24,872 nt of DNA from Siphonobacter sp047605205 (GCA_047605205.1 JASGGE010000046.1:1-24872); one strand, 5' to 3'. Positions 15,880-23,551 are shown, counted from the first letter of the stretch. The notes: a model not told the origin generated them from the letters alone. Numbers and translations: made by a program.

Positions 15880-18144
15880 ATGCTGAAGTATTTATTGTTT
15901 TTGTTACTCATCCTGACATGCCTGCCGTCTTATTCGCAGGTTCTTTCAGGTTTTGTGGAAGACATCAGCACTGGCGAACGGCTCGCGGGGGTTGTCCTAA
16001 AAACCCGGCAACAGGGAAAATACACCAATCACTACGGTTTTTTTAGTATCATTTCACAGGAATCAACCTTCACTCTGACTATTTCCTGCCTTGGGTATCA
16101 GGCTGTTTCTCTTCCTCTGCATATTGAAAAAGATACTGTTCTGCTTATTAAATTACAACCACAAGCCCATGAGTTGAATGAAGTTACAGTACACAGTTCA
16201 AAAAATCAGACTGCTTTGGGTTCGCATACCGTGTCGTTAGAGATGGTGAAAAAAATGCCTGCCCTGTTGGGTGAAGCTGACATTATGAAAACGCTTCAAT
16301 ACTTACCCGGCGTGCAGGCGGGTACCGAAGCCACCGCGGGCCTGAATGTAAGAGGCGGCTCGCCCGACCAGAATCTAATTTTACTGGATGGTGTTCCGGT
16401 GTATAATATTAATCACCTGTTTGGTTTCTTTTCAGTAATTAATCCGGATGCCATAGCCAACATTGATTTTTTCAAAAGCTATTTACCAGCTCGCTACGCG
16501 GGTCGGCTTTCTTCGGTTATTGACTTAACCATGAAAGAAGGTAACCGGGAAAAATGGACAGGAAATTTTAATTTAAGCCCGATTACGACGCATTTTACGC
16601 TGGAAGGCCCCTTGCAAAAAAAACGCTCTTCAGTAGTGCTTTCGGGTCGGACAACCTGGTTAAATGCCTTCCTTTGGGCAGGCTACAAACTAGCCAAATC
16701 TGAAAATAGTACTACCTATGGCTTTTATGACTTCAATGCCAAATGGAATTATACACTATCAGAAAAAGACCATATCTACGCGAGTTTTTATGCAGGACAG
16801 GATCGGTTTTCCAACCGGTTTAATCTTGGGGAAAATACCTATGCGTTTCAGTTTTCCTGGGGCAATACAACCAGTTCTTTCCGCTGGAATCGAATTTGGA
16901 ATAATCGACTCTTTAGTAATTTAACCACTTATTATACTCATTATCAATATCGGTACTCAGAACGTTACCAGGCTGAAAAAACATACAATAACATGGCCCG
17001 TTCCGGTATCAAAGACTGGGGGTTGAAAATGGATTTCGAGCAAACGATTTCCTCTTCCCATACCTTAACATATGGACTGGGTGCCGTCACACATCAGTTT
17101 AGACCAGAAGTAAGCAAGTACGAAGCAAGTTCACTGGGCGGAAGTTCCCCCAAAGCACCGCCACTCCAAGCGTTGGAATGGTCTTTATACGGCGAGCATG
17201 AGTGGAGAATTTCGCCACACATACGCCTCAACACGGGCATACACTACATGGCTCAGCGGGTACAGGAAAAGGTATACCAGCAGTGGCAGCCACGTTTTCA
17301 AATGAGCTACTGGCTTTCTTCAGAAAGTGCTCTGAAACTATCATATGGACGGGCTTCCCAATTTCTCCATCTGCTTACAAATGGCTCTTTGGGGTTACCA
17401 ACAGACCTTTGGGTACCGATAACGTATCAAATTCCTCCCGAAACAGCTGATCAAATTTCCGCAGGCTATAGCATCGGAACTGCTTTCCGCTTTACTTCAG
17501 AAGTATATTACAAGAAAATGAAGGGCGTACTGGAATACAAAGCTGGCTCTTCCCTTAATGATCGTTCTACCTGGCAGGAAAAATTGACCTCTGGAATCAG
17601 TACATCCAAAGGGCTGGAATTGATGTTCCAAAAAAACACCGGCAAAACCACCGGCTGGCTAAGTTATACCCTTTCCAAAACCGACCGTATTTTTTCAGAA
17701 TTAAACGCCGGAAAATCCTTCCCATTTAAATACGACCGTCGGCATAATCTTGCCTTAATAATTACCCATAAATTTAGTCCTACGCAGGCATTAACCTTGA
17801 ATGGAGCCTATTATACCGGGGCAGCCATTACCTTATCAACTTCTAGTTATAACGGAATTTCACCAGAAGGAACCATAGAAATAAAAGATCAAAATAATTC
17901 TTTTTACAACAATCTTGGCGATTTAACCACTCGTAATAATTTCCGAATTCCGGCTTATCATCGCATGGATCTCAGTTATTCATTTATAAAAGATAAAAGA
18001 AAAGGAAAACGCAGTTGGATCATCAGTATTTATAACGTATACAATCGTCATAATCCATTTTTTATTTACTATGAAAAACAGGAACTTAAGCAATTTTCGC
18101 TTTTTCCTATTATTCCTTCAATTGCCTATAAAAGAGAATTTTGA
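15880..18144 (+). CDS. TonB-dependent receptor with carboxypeptidase-like regulatory domain (set 1)
   Basis: 754 residues. The signal peptide is residues 1-19 (cleavage at YSQ). Residues about 21-95 are a CarboxypepD-regulatory-like domain (VLSGFVEDISTGERLAGVVL, YGFFSI). A plug domain spans about 100-220, with LPGVQAGTEATAGLNVRGGS (142-161), DQNLILLDGVPVYNINHLFG and PARYAGRLSSVIDLTMKEG. The rest is a 22-strand barrel with aromatic-rich strands, ending IPSIAYKREF. The C-terminal F fits outer-membrane insertion. Such receptors import ligands through the outer membrane using TonB energy. The substrate cannot be told from sequence. It is shorter than SusC proteins and is paired with DUF4249 rather than SusD. 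It lies 2 bases after an intact DUF4249 gene and 8 bases before a broken one. The plug is clearly paralogous to that of the receptor at 20348. Confidence 0.92.
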   Translation: MLKYLLFLLLILTCLPSYSQVLSGFVEDISTGERLAGVVLKTRQQGKYTNHYGFFSIISQESTFTLTISCLGYQAVSLPLHIEKDTVLLIKLQPQAHELNEVTVHSSKNQTALGSHTVSLEMVKKMPALLGEADIMKTLQYLPGVQAGTEATAGLNVRGGSPDQNLILLDGVPVYNINHLFGFFSVINPDAIANIDFFKSYLPARYAGRLSSVIDLTMKEGNREKWTGNFNLSPITTHFTLEGPLQKKRSSVVLSGRTTWLNAFLWAGYKLAKSENSTTYGFYDFNAKWNYTLSEKDHIYASFYAGQDRFSNRFNLGENTYAFQFSWGNTTSSFRWNRIWNNRLFSNLTTYYTHYQYRYSERYQAEKTYNNMARSGIKDWGLKMDFEQTISSSHTLTYGLGAVTHQFRPEVSKYEASSLGGSSPKAPPLQALEWSLYGEHEWRISPHIRLNTGIHYMAQRVQEKVYQQWQPRFQMSYWLSSESALKLSYGRASQFLHLLTNGSLGLPTDLWVPITYQIPPETADQISAGYSIGTAFRFTSEVYYKKMKGVLEYKAGSSLNDRSTWQEKLTSGISTSKGLELMFQKNTGKTTGWLSYTLSKTDRIFSELNAGKSFPFKYDRRHNLALIITHKFSPTQALTLNGAYYTGAAITLSTSSYNGISPEGTIEIKDQNNSFYNNLGDLTTRNNFRIPAYHRMDLSYSFIKDKRKGKRSWIISIYNVYNRHNPFFIYYEKQELKQFSLFPIIPSIAYKREF

Positions 18145-18152
18145 TCAAGCTT

Positions 18153-18594
18153 ATGCTTTTTAAGTCAGTCATATACCTTATTCTATTGAGTTCTCTGTTT
18201 GCGAATAGTTGTACTCCCGATGTCCCAAAGAACCCTTCTATCACTAATAAGTTAATTTTTGCCATTTCGTTCATTTCTCCACAAGATTCACTTTTAAGCG
18301 ATTACTCTATATCTTAATTCAGATCAGCAGAAATTTGGACTAAACACCCGAACCAGTATCATCCGTGATGCTTCTTCTTACCAATCTTTACGTATTCAGG
18401 CTGAAGTCTGTAACCTCAGTAAAGCTTTGTATACCTATTTACGAGACGCTAATAGTTTGTCAGACTGGAGCATTAATACCGATGGTTTAATCCCAACCTT
18501 TAAGGAGCCGCAGCCGGTATATTCTAATGTAAGTGGCGGAATTGGCATTTTTGGAATCTACAATAAAAAATCTGTGCAGCTTAAAATAAAATGA
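18153..18594 (+). pseudogene. DUF4249-type lipoprotein pseudogene (internal deletion and frame change)
   Basis: From ATG 18153 the frame encodes a 54-residue lipoprotein start (lipobox ending in C20, then ISFISPQDSLLSDY) and stops at 18315-18317. This matches the first 45 residues of the intact protein at 22691 (NSFISPQDSLLSVY). In another frame, from 18319 to the stop at 18592-18594, the C-terminus follows: NTRTS, LRIQAEV, LSKALYTYLRDANSLSDWS, FKEPQPVYSNVSGGIGIFG. This matches residues from about 196 onward of the same protein (QAEVRYLSDGLYAFLSSMDQ, EPEPLISNIEGGVGYFG). About 150 middle codons are missing and the two pieces are out of frame. The gene follows the receptor stop by 8 bases, the same place the intact DUF4249 gene holds in set 2, so the ancestral order was receptor then DUF4249. 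Confidence 0.85.
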
Positions 18595-18624
18595 CTTAAT
18601 AACAAGTTTGTGGGACAAGTGCTT

Positions 18625-18665
18625 TTCTTACCATTATGCTTACGCTTCGCTAAACACCAACAACG
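18625..18665 (-). repeat. Copy 1 of a ~40-bp hairpin-related repeat element
   Basis: TTCTTACC at 18625-18632 and CTTCGCTAAACACCAACAA at 18645-18663 align with 19799-19806 and 19820-19839 in the same orientation (two substitutions and one indel in the right half, more change in the left half). The 19-base segment at 18645-18663 is the perfect reverse complement of 18939-18957. The left hairpin arm is decayed in this copy. Confidence 0.75.
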
Positions 18666-18690
18666 CTGACATACACCTTTATCATTCTAT

Positions 18691-18941
18691 CTACAATCAT
18701 CGCTTACATACCTTTCTGTTAAGAGTTAACCGGTTACCCGCCACTTGCAGGTAACCGGTATTGTTTATTAGCTAAGCTGACTTAGTAGTTCTTATAAGTA
18801 TTTTTCAAAATATTATCAAAAGTGCTACTATATTATTAACTTTACACAAGCTATGCTGTGTGTTTCTACCTATTCATCCTTTCTAATGTCTATGAATCTT
18901 GATCCACCTCATTGTTCTCGATTTTATCAGAGAATTTCTTG
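18691..18941 (+). repeat. 251-bp repeat, copy B (transplanted regulator promoter region)
   Basis: A copy of 12225-12475 with one mismatch (A at 18706). It carries the hairpin (18729-18759), the possible -7 box (18837-18844) and the first 29 codons of the Crp-like gene. At its right edge the sequence runs directly into the hairpin element at 18939. The near identity implies a recent event or ongoing gene conversion. Confidence 0.97.
18729..18759 (+). terminator. Hairpin in copy B (same as 12263-12293)
   Basis: Perfect 10-bp stem ACCGGTTACC / GGTAACCGGT with an 11-base loop, duplicated with the 251-bp repeat. It may end transcripts from the TonB-receptor/DUF4249 remnant upstream. Confidence 0.5.
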
Positions 18942-19011
18942 TTGGTGTTTAGCGAAGTATTACCAACAACGGCTGAAAATTACACCCGACAATATATCCT
19001 TAATCGGGTAG
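18853..19011 (+). pseudogene. Truncated 5' fragment of the Crp-like gene fused to unrelated sequence
   Basis: The first 29 codons are identical in sequence to the regulator gene at 12387, and codon 30 (C) still matches. Translation then leaves the homology and runs W-C-L-A-K-Y-Y-Q-Q-R through the hairpin element to a TAG at 19009-19011, giving 52 residues. All binding and DNA-recognition parts are absent, so it is not a regulator. It might be translated as a short leader peptide ahead of the downstream genes, but nothing shows that it is functional. Confidence 0.85.
18939..18972 (+). repeat. Copy 2 of the hairpin repeat element, inverted relative to copies 1 and 3
   Basis: TTGTTGGT at 18939-18946 pairs with ACCAACAA at 18962-18969 around a 15-base loop holding TTTAGCGAAG. 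Its left end is cut by the junction with the 251-bp repeat: the expected G at 18938 is C. Its first 19 bases are the exact reverse complement of 18645-18663. Confidence 0.8.
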
Positions 19012-19049
19012 AGTATTTACTTACATCCATGCATATAATTAGCTGTCTA

Positions 19050-19781
19050 ATGAAAACACTATTGGCTTTACTTCTATTTTTAGTGGCCATAGGACTCGCA
19101 TATAATTCAAGTCGAAAACAAAGTGATAAAACGTATGCGATCCAAGTATCTAGTGATTTCCCACTGGTCAAGTTATCTGGAGAACTTGAAATATTCTCCG
19201 ATAGTTTTCAGATATATTCATTCAGCAAATATGAAGTATACGAATTGCCTTATATATATACCGTTGAAAATAACAATGACTCTATACTGTTTTTTGAAAG
19301 AAAATTTAACTATTTTGGTTATCTGGAAAATACTAAATCAGGGTTTTGATTTGATTCATTGGGGTCGAAGTCTTTTAAAATTTATCCAGTTGATTCCGTC
19401 CTTAAAACAAGAGGTCATTTAGGCGTAGAAACTTATTCCTCATTAGTTTTACAACTAATACGCAGCCGAAATCAGAATGATTCCCTATCTGAAGAAGTAT
19501 TTTTCACAACAGATGTAAAAGATGCTAGTTTTTCTGATACAAACTATTATTATTTTAATAAAAATCTTAAATATGTTAAATTTAACCTATCTCCCAAACT
19601 AGATAGTTTGAGAAACAATAAAGTATATAAAATGGTTGGTTACTTTAAACCTCATAAATTTAATGATTTTAATTACCCGGAACGAACCATTCGATTCGAA
19701 ATAAAGCCTATTAATAGCGATTCTAGTATAGCAAAGATTAATAATTTAATACAAATCATGAAAGCCAATCCTATCAAATAG
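19050..19781 (+). pseudogene. Hypothetical exported protein gene broken by an in-frame TGA
   Basis: From ATG 19050 a protein with an N-terminal hydrophobic segment (MKTLLALLLFLVAIGLAYN) runs 99 residues to a TGA at 19347-19349. The same frame then stays open to a TAA at 19779-19781, with equally plausible protein sequence on both sides (YFGYLENTKSGF, then FDSLGSKSFKIYPVDSVLK). Without the TGA it would be 243 residues. One base change would restore the frame, so this is most likely a recent nonsense mutation or a sequencing error rather than two genes. The protein is rich in N, S, Y and K, is probably periplasmic or membrane-anchored, and is of unknown function. Its AT-rich composition differs sharply from the receptor gene at 20348. 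The gene is framed by inverted copies 2 and 3 of the hairpin element, like a one-gene cassette. Confidence 0.75.
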
Positions 19782-19798
19782 ATACTCCGTTCATAAGA

Positions 19799-19841
19799 TT
19801 CTTACCGTTGTTGGTGACACTTCGTTAAAACACCAATAACG
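19799..19841 (-). repeat. Copy 3 of the hairpin repeat element
   Basis: CGTTGTTGGTG at 19806-19816 pairs with CACCAATAACG at 19831-19841 (10 of 11 positions, one G-T) around a 14-base loop with TTCGTTAAAA. It lies 18 bases after the broken gene. Read on the minus strand it aligns with copy 2 over its whole length. Confidence 0.78.
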
Positions 19842-19905
19842 CCGGAAAATAACAAGTTAACAAAATAAGTATTCTGACCTGATTATATTCCCCTTTTCAC
19901 TAGCT

Positions 19906-20376
19906 ATGAAAACTGTCTATCTCTTTTTTATTCTTTTTTTGCCTTTTTTATCCTGCAAAAGCAAAGAAGAAAAAGCCATTCAGGCGAATTTAAATGAACT
20001 CTCGGGCAGCTGGACCATTACTGATTTTCAGGTAAGCGGCACCGCCGTCGACTCCTTAAAAACAGCTTTCAGGCAAGGCACCCTTACGTTTAATTCCTGT
20101 AAATATTTTAAAAAAGGATTTCAGAGTGAGGCTGTTACCTGTAGCGGAACAGCAGAAATCAACGGAGAAACGCTCTCATTAGGGCATCGGTATTTTAAAG
20201 ATGCTACCCCCTTTCATCTTTCTGTCAACTTTTATCCAGGTCAAAATTTTACCTTCTCTCTGTTATTAAGCGGCACCTGGGAATTTGTACAGGCTGACAA
20301 CCAGCTAACCGCCAAACAAATAAGCAACGAAAACCTGCCTAACCTGCATGTGGAGTTTAAAGCTAGCAAACAGTAG
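19906..20376 (+). CDS. Hypothetical lipoprotein, start of receptor set 2
   Basis: 156 residues. The signal peptide ends in a lipobox (L-S-C with C17). The mature domain is one compact beta-rich unit: LSGSWTITDFQVSG (about 33-46), GTLTFNSCKYFKKGFQ, SGTAEINGETLSLGH, FTFSLLLSGTWEFVQADNQLTAKQ. The repeated W-T-I-T / W-E-F-V strands are reminiscent of lipocalin-like or META-type small barrels, but I cannot assign a family. Its last 29 bases overlap the start of the TonB-dependent receptor gene in another frame, so the two are very likely transcribed together and possibly translationally coupled. It would probably sit on the outer membrane as an accessory to the receptor. A promoter could lie in copy B of the 251-bp repeat or in the AT-rich 60 bases before the gene. 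Confidence 0.78.
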   Translation: MKTVYLFFILFLPFLSCKSKEEKAIQANLNELSGSWTITDFQVSGTAVDSLKTAFRQGTLTFNSCKYFKKGFQSEAVTCSGTAEINGETLSLGHRYFKDATPFHLSVNFYPGQNFTFSLLLSGTWEFVQADNQLTAKQISNENLPNLHVEFKASKQ

Positions 20377-22687
20377 TCTGCTTCTATTGCTTTCGTACGG
20401 CGTTCAGGCACAGTTGTTAAGTGGTACCATTCGGGAAGCCGGCAGTGGCGAAAGCATTCCGGGAGCTACCGTTTACATCCCCGAACTGAACATCGGCACC
20501 ACTGCCAATACCTACGGGTATTATGCCATTCAGCTGGGTGGCCGGCAACGTGTTACCGTAGTATTTTCGGCGGTTGGGTATGAAAAAGTACGCTTATCTG
20601 CCGCTGGAAATAATCAGCTCAATGTTAGTCTTCGGCCCCTGGCTCAACAGTTGCAGGAAGTACAGGTAAAAGAAGAAAGCCTGGCTTTACCAGCCATGAG
20701 TCAGGTACAGATTCCGCTTCAGCAGATAAAAAATCTGCCCGTCATGCTGGGGGAAAAAGATGTTATCAAAGCCATTCAGTTTTTGCCCGGTGTGCAGAAA
20801 GGCATGGAAGGCTCAACAGCCCTGTACGTACGCGGTGGCGGGCCCGATCAGAACCTGATTCTGCTGGATGAAGCTCCGGTGTATAACGCCAATCACCTGT
20901 TTGGGTTCTTTTCCGTTTTTAATGGCGACGCCCTCAAGAGTGTCAATTTCTGGAAAGGTGGCTTTCCGGCAAGATACGGCGGACGCATTTCGTCAGTCAT
21001 TGATTTGCAGATGAAAGAAGGGAGCCGTGAAAAATTTCACGGCGAAGGCGGCATCGGGCTGCTGGCTAGCAGGCTTACGCTGGAAGGCCCCATTAAAAAA
21101 GGAAAATCGTCGTTCCTGCTTTCCGGCCGACGCACCTATTTTGATGCCTTCACCGTGCCGTTTACCAAGCGGGAAGATTCGTATTTTCATTATTATTTCT
21201 ATGACCTCAACGCCAAACTCAATTTCGACCTGGGTCCCAAGGATAAGCTGTTTGTAAGCGGGTATTCGGGCAGTGATTACTTAAAAACGATTGATCAGGT
21301 AGAGCGGCAGACTTCTTCGGTATACGCCAGCACGCTGCTTACCTGGGGGAATGCCACCGGAACCATCCGCTGGAATCACCTCTTTAGCCCGAAACTGTTT
21401 GCCAATACAACCTTTCTGCTCACCGATTTTAAGTTTAAACTGGCAGATGAACTAAAGCGGAGCTATTCAGACGGCCGAAAAACAGATTCCTATACCTCCT
21501 ACCAGTCGGCTATTCGGGATTATTCCCTGAAAATAGATCTGGACTATTTCCCACATGCTCACCATACCATTAAATATGGCGGACTGTTTACGTACCATCA
21601 GTACCAGCCACGGGCTTTTACGCTCACGGATGCAGTAGCGGGCGAAAATCAGCATACCATCCAGCAGCTGGATAATCAGGAATTTGCGGTATATGCCGAA
21701 GATACCTGGCAGGCAAGGCCGAATTTTTCAGTAAATGGAGGCCTGCGAGCCAGCGGTTTACATACCACTGACAAGACCTATCTGTTTGCTGAACCCCGTT
21801 TAAGCCTGGGGTATCGGCTTACGTCTACCTTACAGGCGAAAGCATCATACGCCCGGATGAACCAGTTTGTGCATCTGCTCTCGAATACCGGAGCCGGCTT
21901 ATCCACCGACCTCTGGGTTCCGGTTACGAAGACCCTTCGCCCCCAGCAGGCCGATCAGTTTGCCATAGGGTTAACCAAAACCTTTCCCAAATCCGGGTTA
22001 GTGCTTTCCGTAGACAGTTATCGAAAGTATCTGCGGAATATTGTTGCTTATAAAGAAGGGGCAGACTTCCTGATTATGGGTGGCGGCGTTTCGGAATTAA
22101 AATGGGAAGATAACGTCACTACCGGCCGGGGATGGTCGTATGGAACGGAGCTGTTAATACAAAAAAACGTGGGTCGGCTAACGGGCTGGCTGGGCTATAC
22201 ACTCTCCTGGACCATTAACCAGTTTGACGAATTAAACAACGGAAAGCGTTTCTTTCCCCGCCAGGATCGTCGGCATGACCTGTCGCTGGTGCTTTCCTAT
22301 AAAGCTTCGAATAAAATTCGTCTGTCAGCCAACTGGACCTACGCCACCGGCAATGCCCTGACGGTGCCCGTTGGCTATTATCTGGTTCCACAGGGTTTAC
22401 CCGATGGATCAAACCCCACCTATAACATTCCCATGGAATATTTTGGCTCCCGAAACAGCTTCCGGGCCGAACCGTATCACCGACTTGACCTGGGCATTCA
22501 GTTCCATAAGCAAAAACGCTGGGGTGAGCGGTATTGGGAAATAAACCTGTTTAACGCCTATAACCGCCGGAATCCATTCTATTACTACGTCAAAACCACG
22601 TCAGGAGGGTTTGCTGGGATTATAGACCTGAAGAAAAAATCTCTGTGGCCCATTATTCCTTCGGTTTCGTATAATTTTAAATTTTAA
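20348..22687 (+). CDS. TonB-dependent receptor with carboxypeptidase-like regulatory domain (set 2)
   Basis: 779 residues. The signal peptide is residues 1-22 (LLLLLSYGVQAQ). Residues about 23-98 are a CarboxypepD-like domain (LLSGTIREAGSGESIPGATVYI, NTYGYYAIQLGG). The plug spans about 103-225, with LPVMLGEKDVIKAIQFLPGV (130-149), YVRGGGPDQNLILLDEAPVYNANHLFGFFSV and PARYGGRISSVIDLQMKEGS. A long barrel ends in IPSVSYNFKF, with terminal F. The plug and many barrel phrases (HNPFF/RRNPFYYY; LSTDLWVPV versus LPTDLWVPI) match the set 1 receptor, so the two are paralogues. Here GC content is visibly higher than in set 1. The start overlaps the lipoprotein gene by 29 bases; it is the best start because it gives a complete signal peptide. 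The DUF4249 partner follows after 3 bases. The ligand is unknown. Confidence 0.93.
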   Translation: MWSLKLANSSLLLLLSYGVQAQLLSGTIREAGSGESIPGATVYIPELNIGTTANTYGYYAIQLGGRQRVTVVFSAVGYEKVRLSAAGNNQLNVSLRPLAQQLQEVQVKEESLALPAMSQVQIPLQQIKNLPVMLGEKDVIKAIQFLPGVQKGMEGSTALYVRGGGPDQNLILLDEAPVYNANHLFGFFSVFNGDALKSVNFWKGGFPARYGGRISSVIDLQMKEGSREKFHGEGGIGLLASRLTLEGPIKKGKSSFLLSGRRTYFDAFTVPFTKREDSYFHYYFYDLNAKLNFDLGPKDKLFVSGYSGSDYLKTIDQVERQTSSVYASTLLTWGNATGTIRWNHLFSPKLFANTTFLLTDFKFKLADELKRSYSDGRKTDSYTSYQSAIRDYSLKIDLDYFPHAHHTIKYGGLFTYHQYQPRAFTLTDAVAGENQHTIQQLDNQEFAVYAEDTWQARPNFSVNGGLRASGLHTTDKTYLFAEPRLSLGYRLTSTLQAKASYARMNQFVHLLSNTGAGLSTDLWVPVTKTLRPQQADQFAIGLTKTFPKSGLVLSVDSYRKYLRNIVAYKEGADFLIMGGGVSELKWEDNVTTGRGWSYGTELLIQKNVGRLTGWLGYTLSWTINQFDELNNGKRFFPRQDRRHDLSLVLSYKASNKIRLSANWTYATGNALTVPVGYYLVPQGLPDGSNPTYNIPMEYFGSRNSFRAEPYHRLDLGIQFHKQKRWGERYWEINLFNAYNRRNPFYYYVKTTSGGFAGIIDLKKKSLWPIIPSVSYNFKF

Positions 22688-22690
22688 GCC

Positions 22691-23551
22691 ATGCGATCCT
22701 TCCCTTTCATTATGTTTGTTTTAATGGCCTGTAACCCTGGCGTTGAGCAGGACATTATTCCGGTAGATCGGCTGGTTTCGGTCAATTCATTCATTTCCCC
22801 ACAGGATTCCCTTCTTTCGGTATATGTAAAACGTGGGGTTGCCGTGGGCGATACCATTTTCGAAAATCAGGTGGAAATTCCTACTGCCATCGTGAAAATG
22901 GCTACCGGAAGCGATACCGTTCAGCTAACCTATAACCCACTTACCAGTCGCTTTGAAGGCCTGGCAACTGATTTGCCCATCCGTTCTGGAGAAACCTATT
23001 TTCTGTTCGTAAAAACCCCAGACAACATTACCCTAAAAGCCACCTGTACGGTGCCTCCTGAACTAAGTGACCTTTCCCTCACGCTTAGCCCTCAAGACGA
23101 TACCCATTATAAATACACGATGCAGTGGACTGCCGTAACCTCTAATCCAAGCGGAGACTATCTCATCACTACACCAGAGAAAGAACTAATCAACGCAAAG
23201 CTTCCTACACTGATTTTCGACTATAATGACGTTATACCCGTTACTGGTGGTGCCCATGTAAACCCTTATGATTCCAACCCGAAACAAACCATCGGAAAGA
23301 ACATTCGTACAGGAACGATCAGTCTGGAAAATATCAAAAGCCTGAGTGTACAGGCTGAAGTACGTTATCTATCGGATGGCTTATATGCCTTTCTTAGCAG
23401 TATGGATCAGTTAAAAGGCTGGAGTACGGCTGCGGGTGATATTATTCCTGTTCTTAAAGAACCCGAACCGCTCATTAGCAACATCGAAGGTGGTGTAGGT
23501 TACTTTGGTGCTTATAATCGTACGCAATCTGCCCCTATAAAATTGAAGTAA
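22691..23551 (+). CDS. DUF4249-type lipoprotein (set 2)
   Basis: 286 residues. The signal peptide MRSFPFIMFVLMAC carries the lipobox cysteine at C14. The mature part shows the DUF4249 pattern: RLVSVNSFISPQDSLLSVYVKRG (28-49), AIVKMATGSDTVQLTYNP, an Ig-like strand set, RSGETYFLFVKTPDNITLKATC (98-119), and the tail FLSSMDQLKGWS then EPEPLISNIEGGVGYFGAYN (257-276). It starts 3 bases after the receptor stop, so the pair should be made together. It is the intact relative of the pseudogene at 18153 and allows that gene's deletion to be measured. It probably works at the cell surface with its receptor; its ligand is unknown. Confidence 0.85.
   Translation: MRSFPFIMFVLMACNPGVEQDIIPVDRLVSVNSFISPQDSLLSVYVKRGVAVGDTIFENQVEIPTAIVKMATGSDTVQLTYNPLTSRFEGLATDLPIRSGETYFLFVKTPDNITLKATCTVPPELSDLSLTLSPQDDTHYKYTMQWTAVTSNPSGDYLITTPEKELINAKLPTLIFDYNDVIPVTGGAHVNPYDSNPKQTIGKNIRTGTISLENIKSLSVQAEVRYLSDGLYAFLSSMDQLKGWSTAAGDIIPVLKEPEPLISNIEGGVGYFGAYNRTQSAPIKLK

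Noticed and set aside
18939..18972. A classical integron attC site
   Set aside because: It folds as a hairpin and sits at a gene border, but it lacks the GTTRRRY and RYYYAAC core boxes and no integrase is in view. It was kept only as an unnamed repeat element.
18912..19349. A 145-codon reading starting with TTG at 18912 that covers the repeat and the first half of the broken gene
   Set aside because: Its first part lies out of frame over the copied regulator segment and the hairpin element. The natural start is ATG 19050, which gives a proper hydrophobic N-terminus.
19359..19781. A separate gene starting with TTG at 19359
   Set aside because: It is in the same frame as 19050-19349 and separated only by one TGA. 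It has no start context, so it is the second half of one broken gene.
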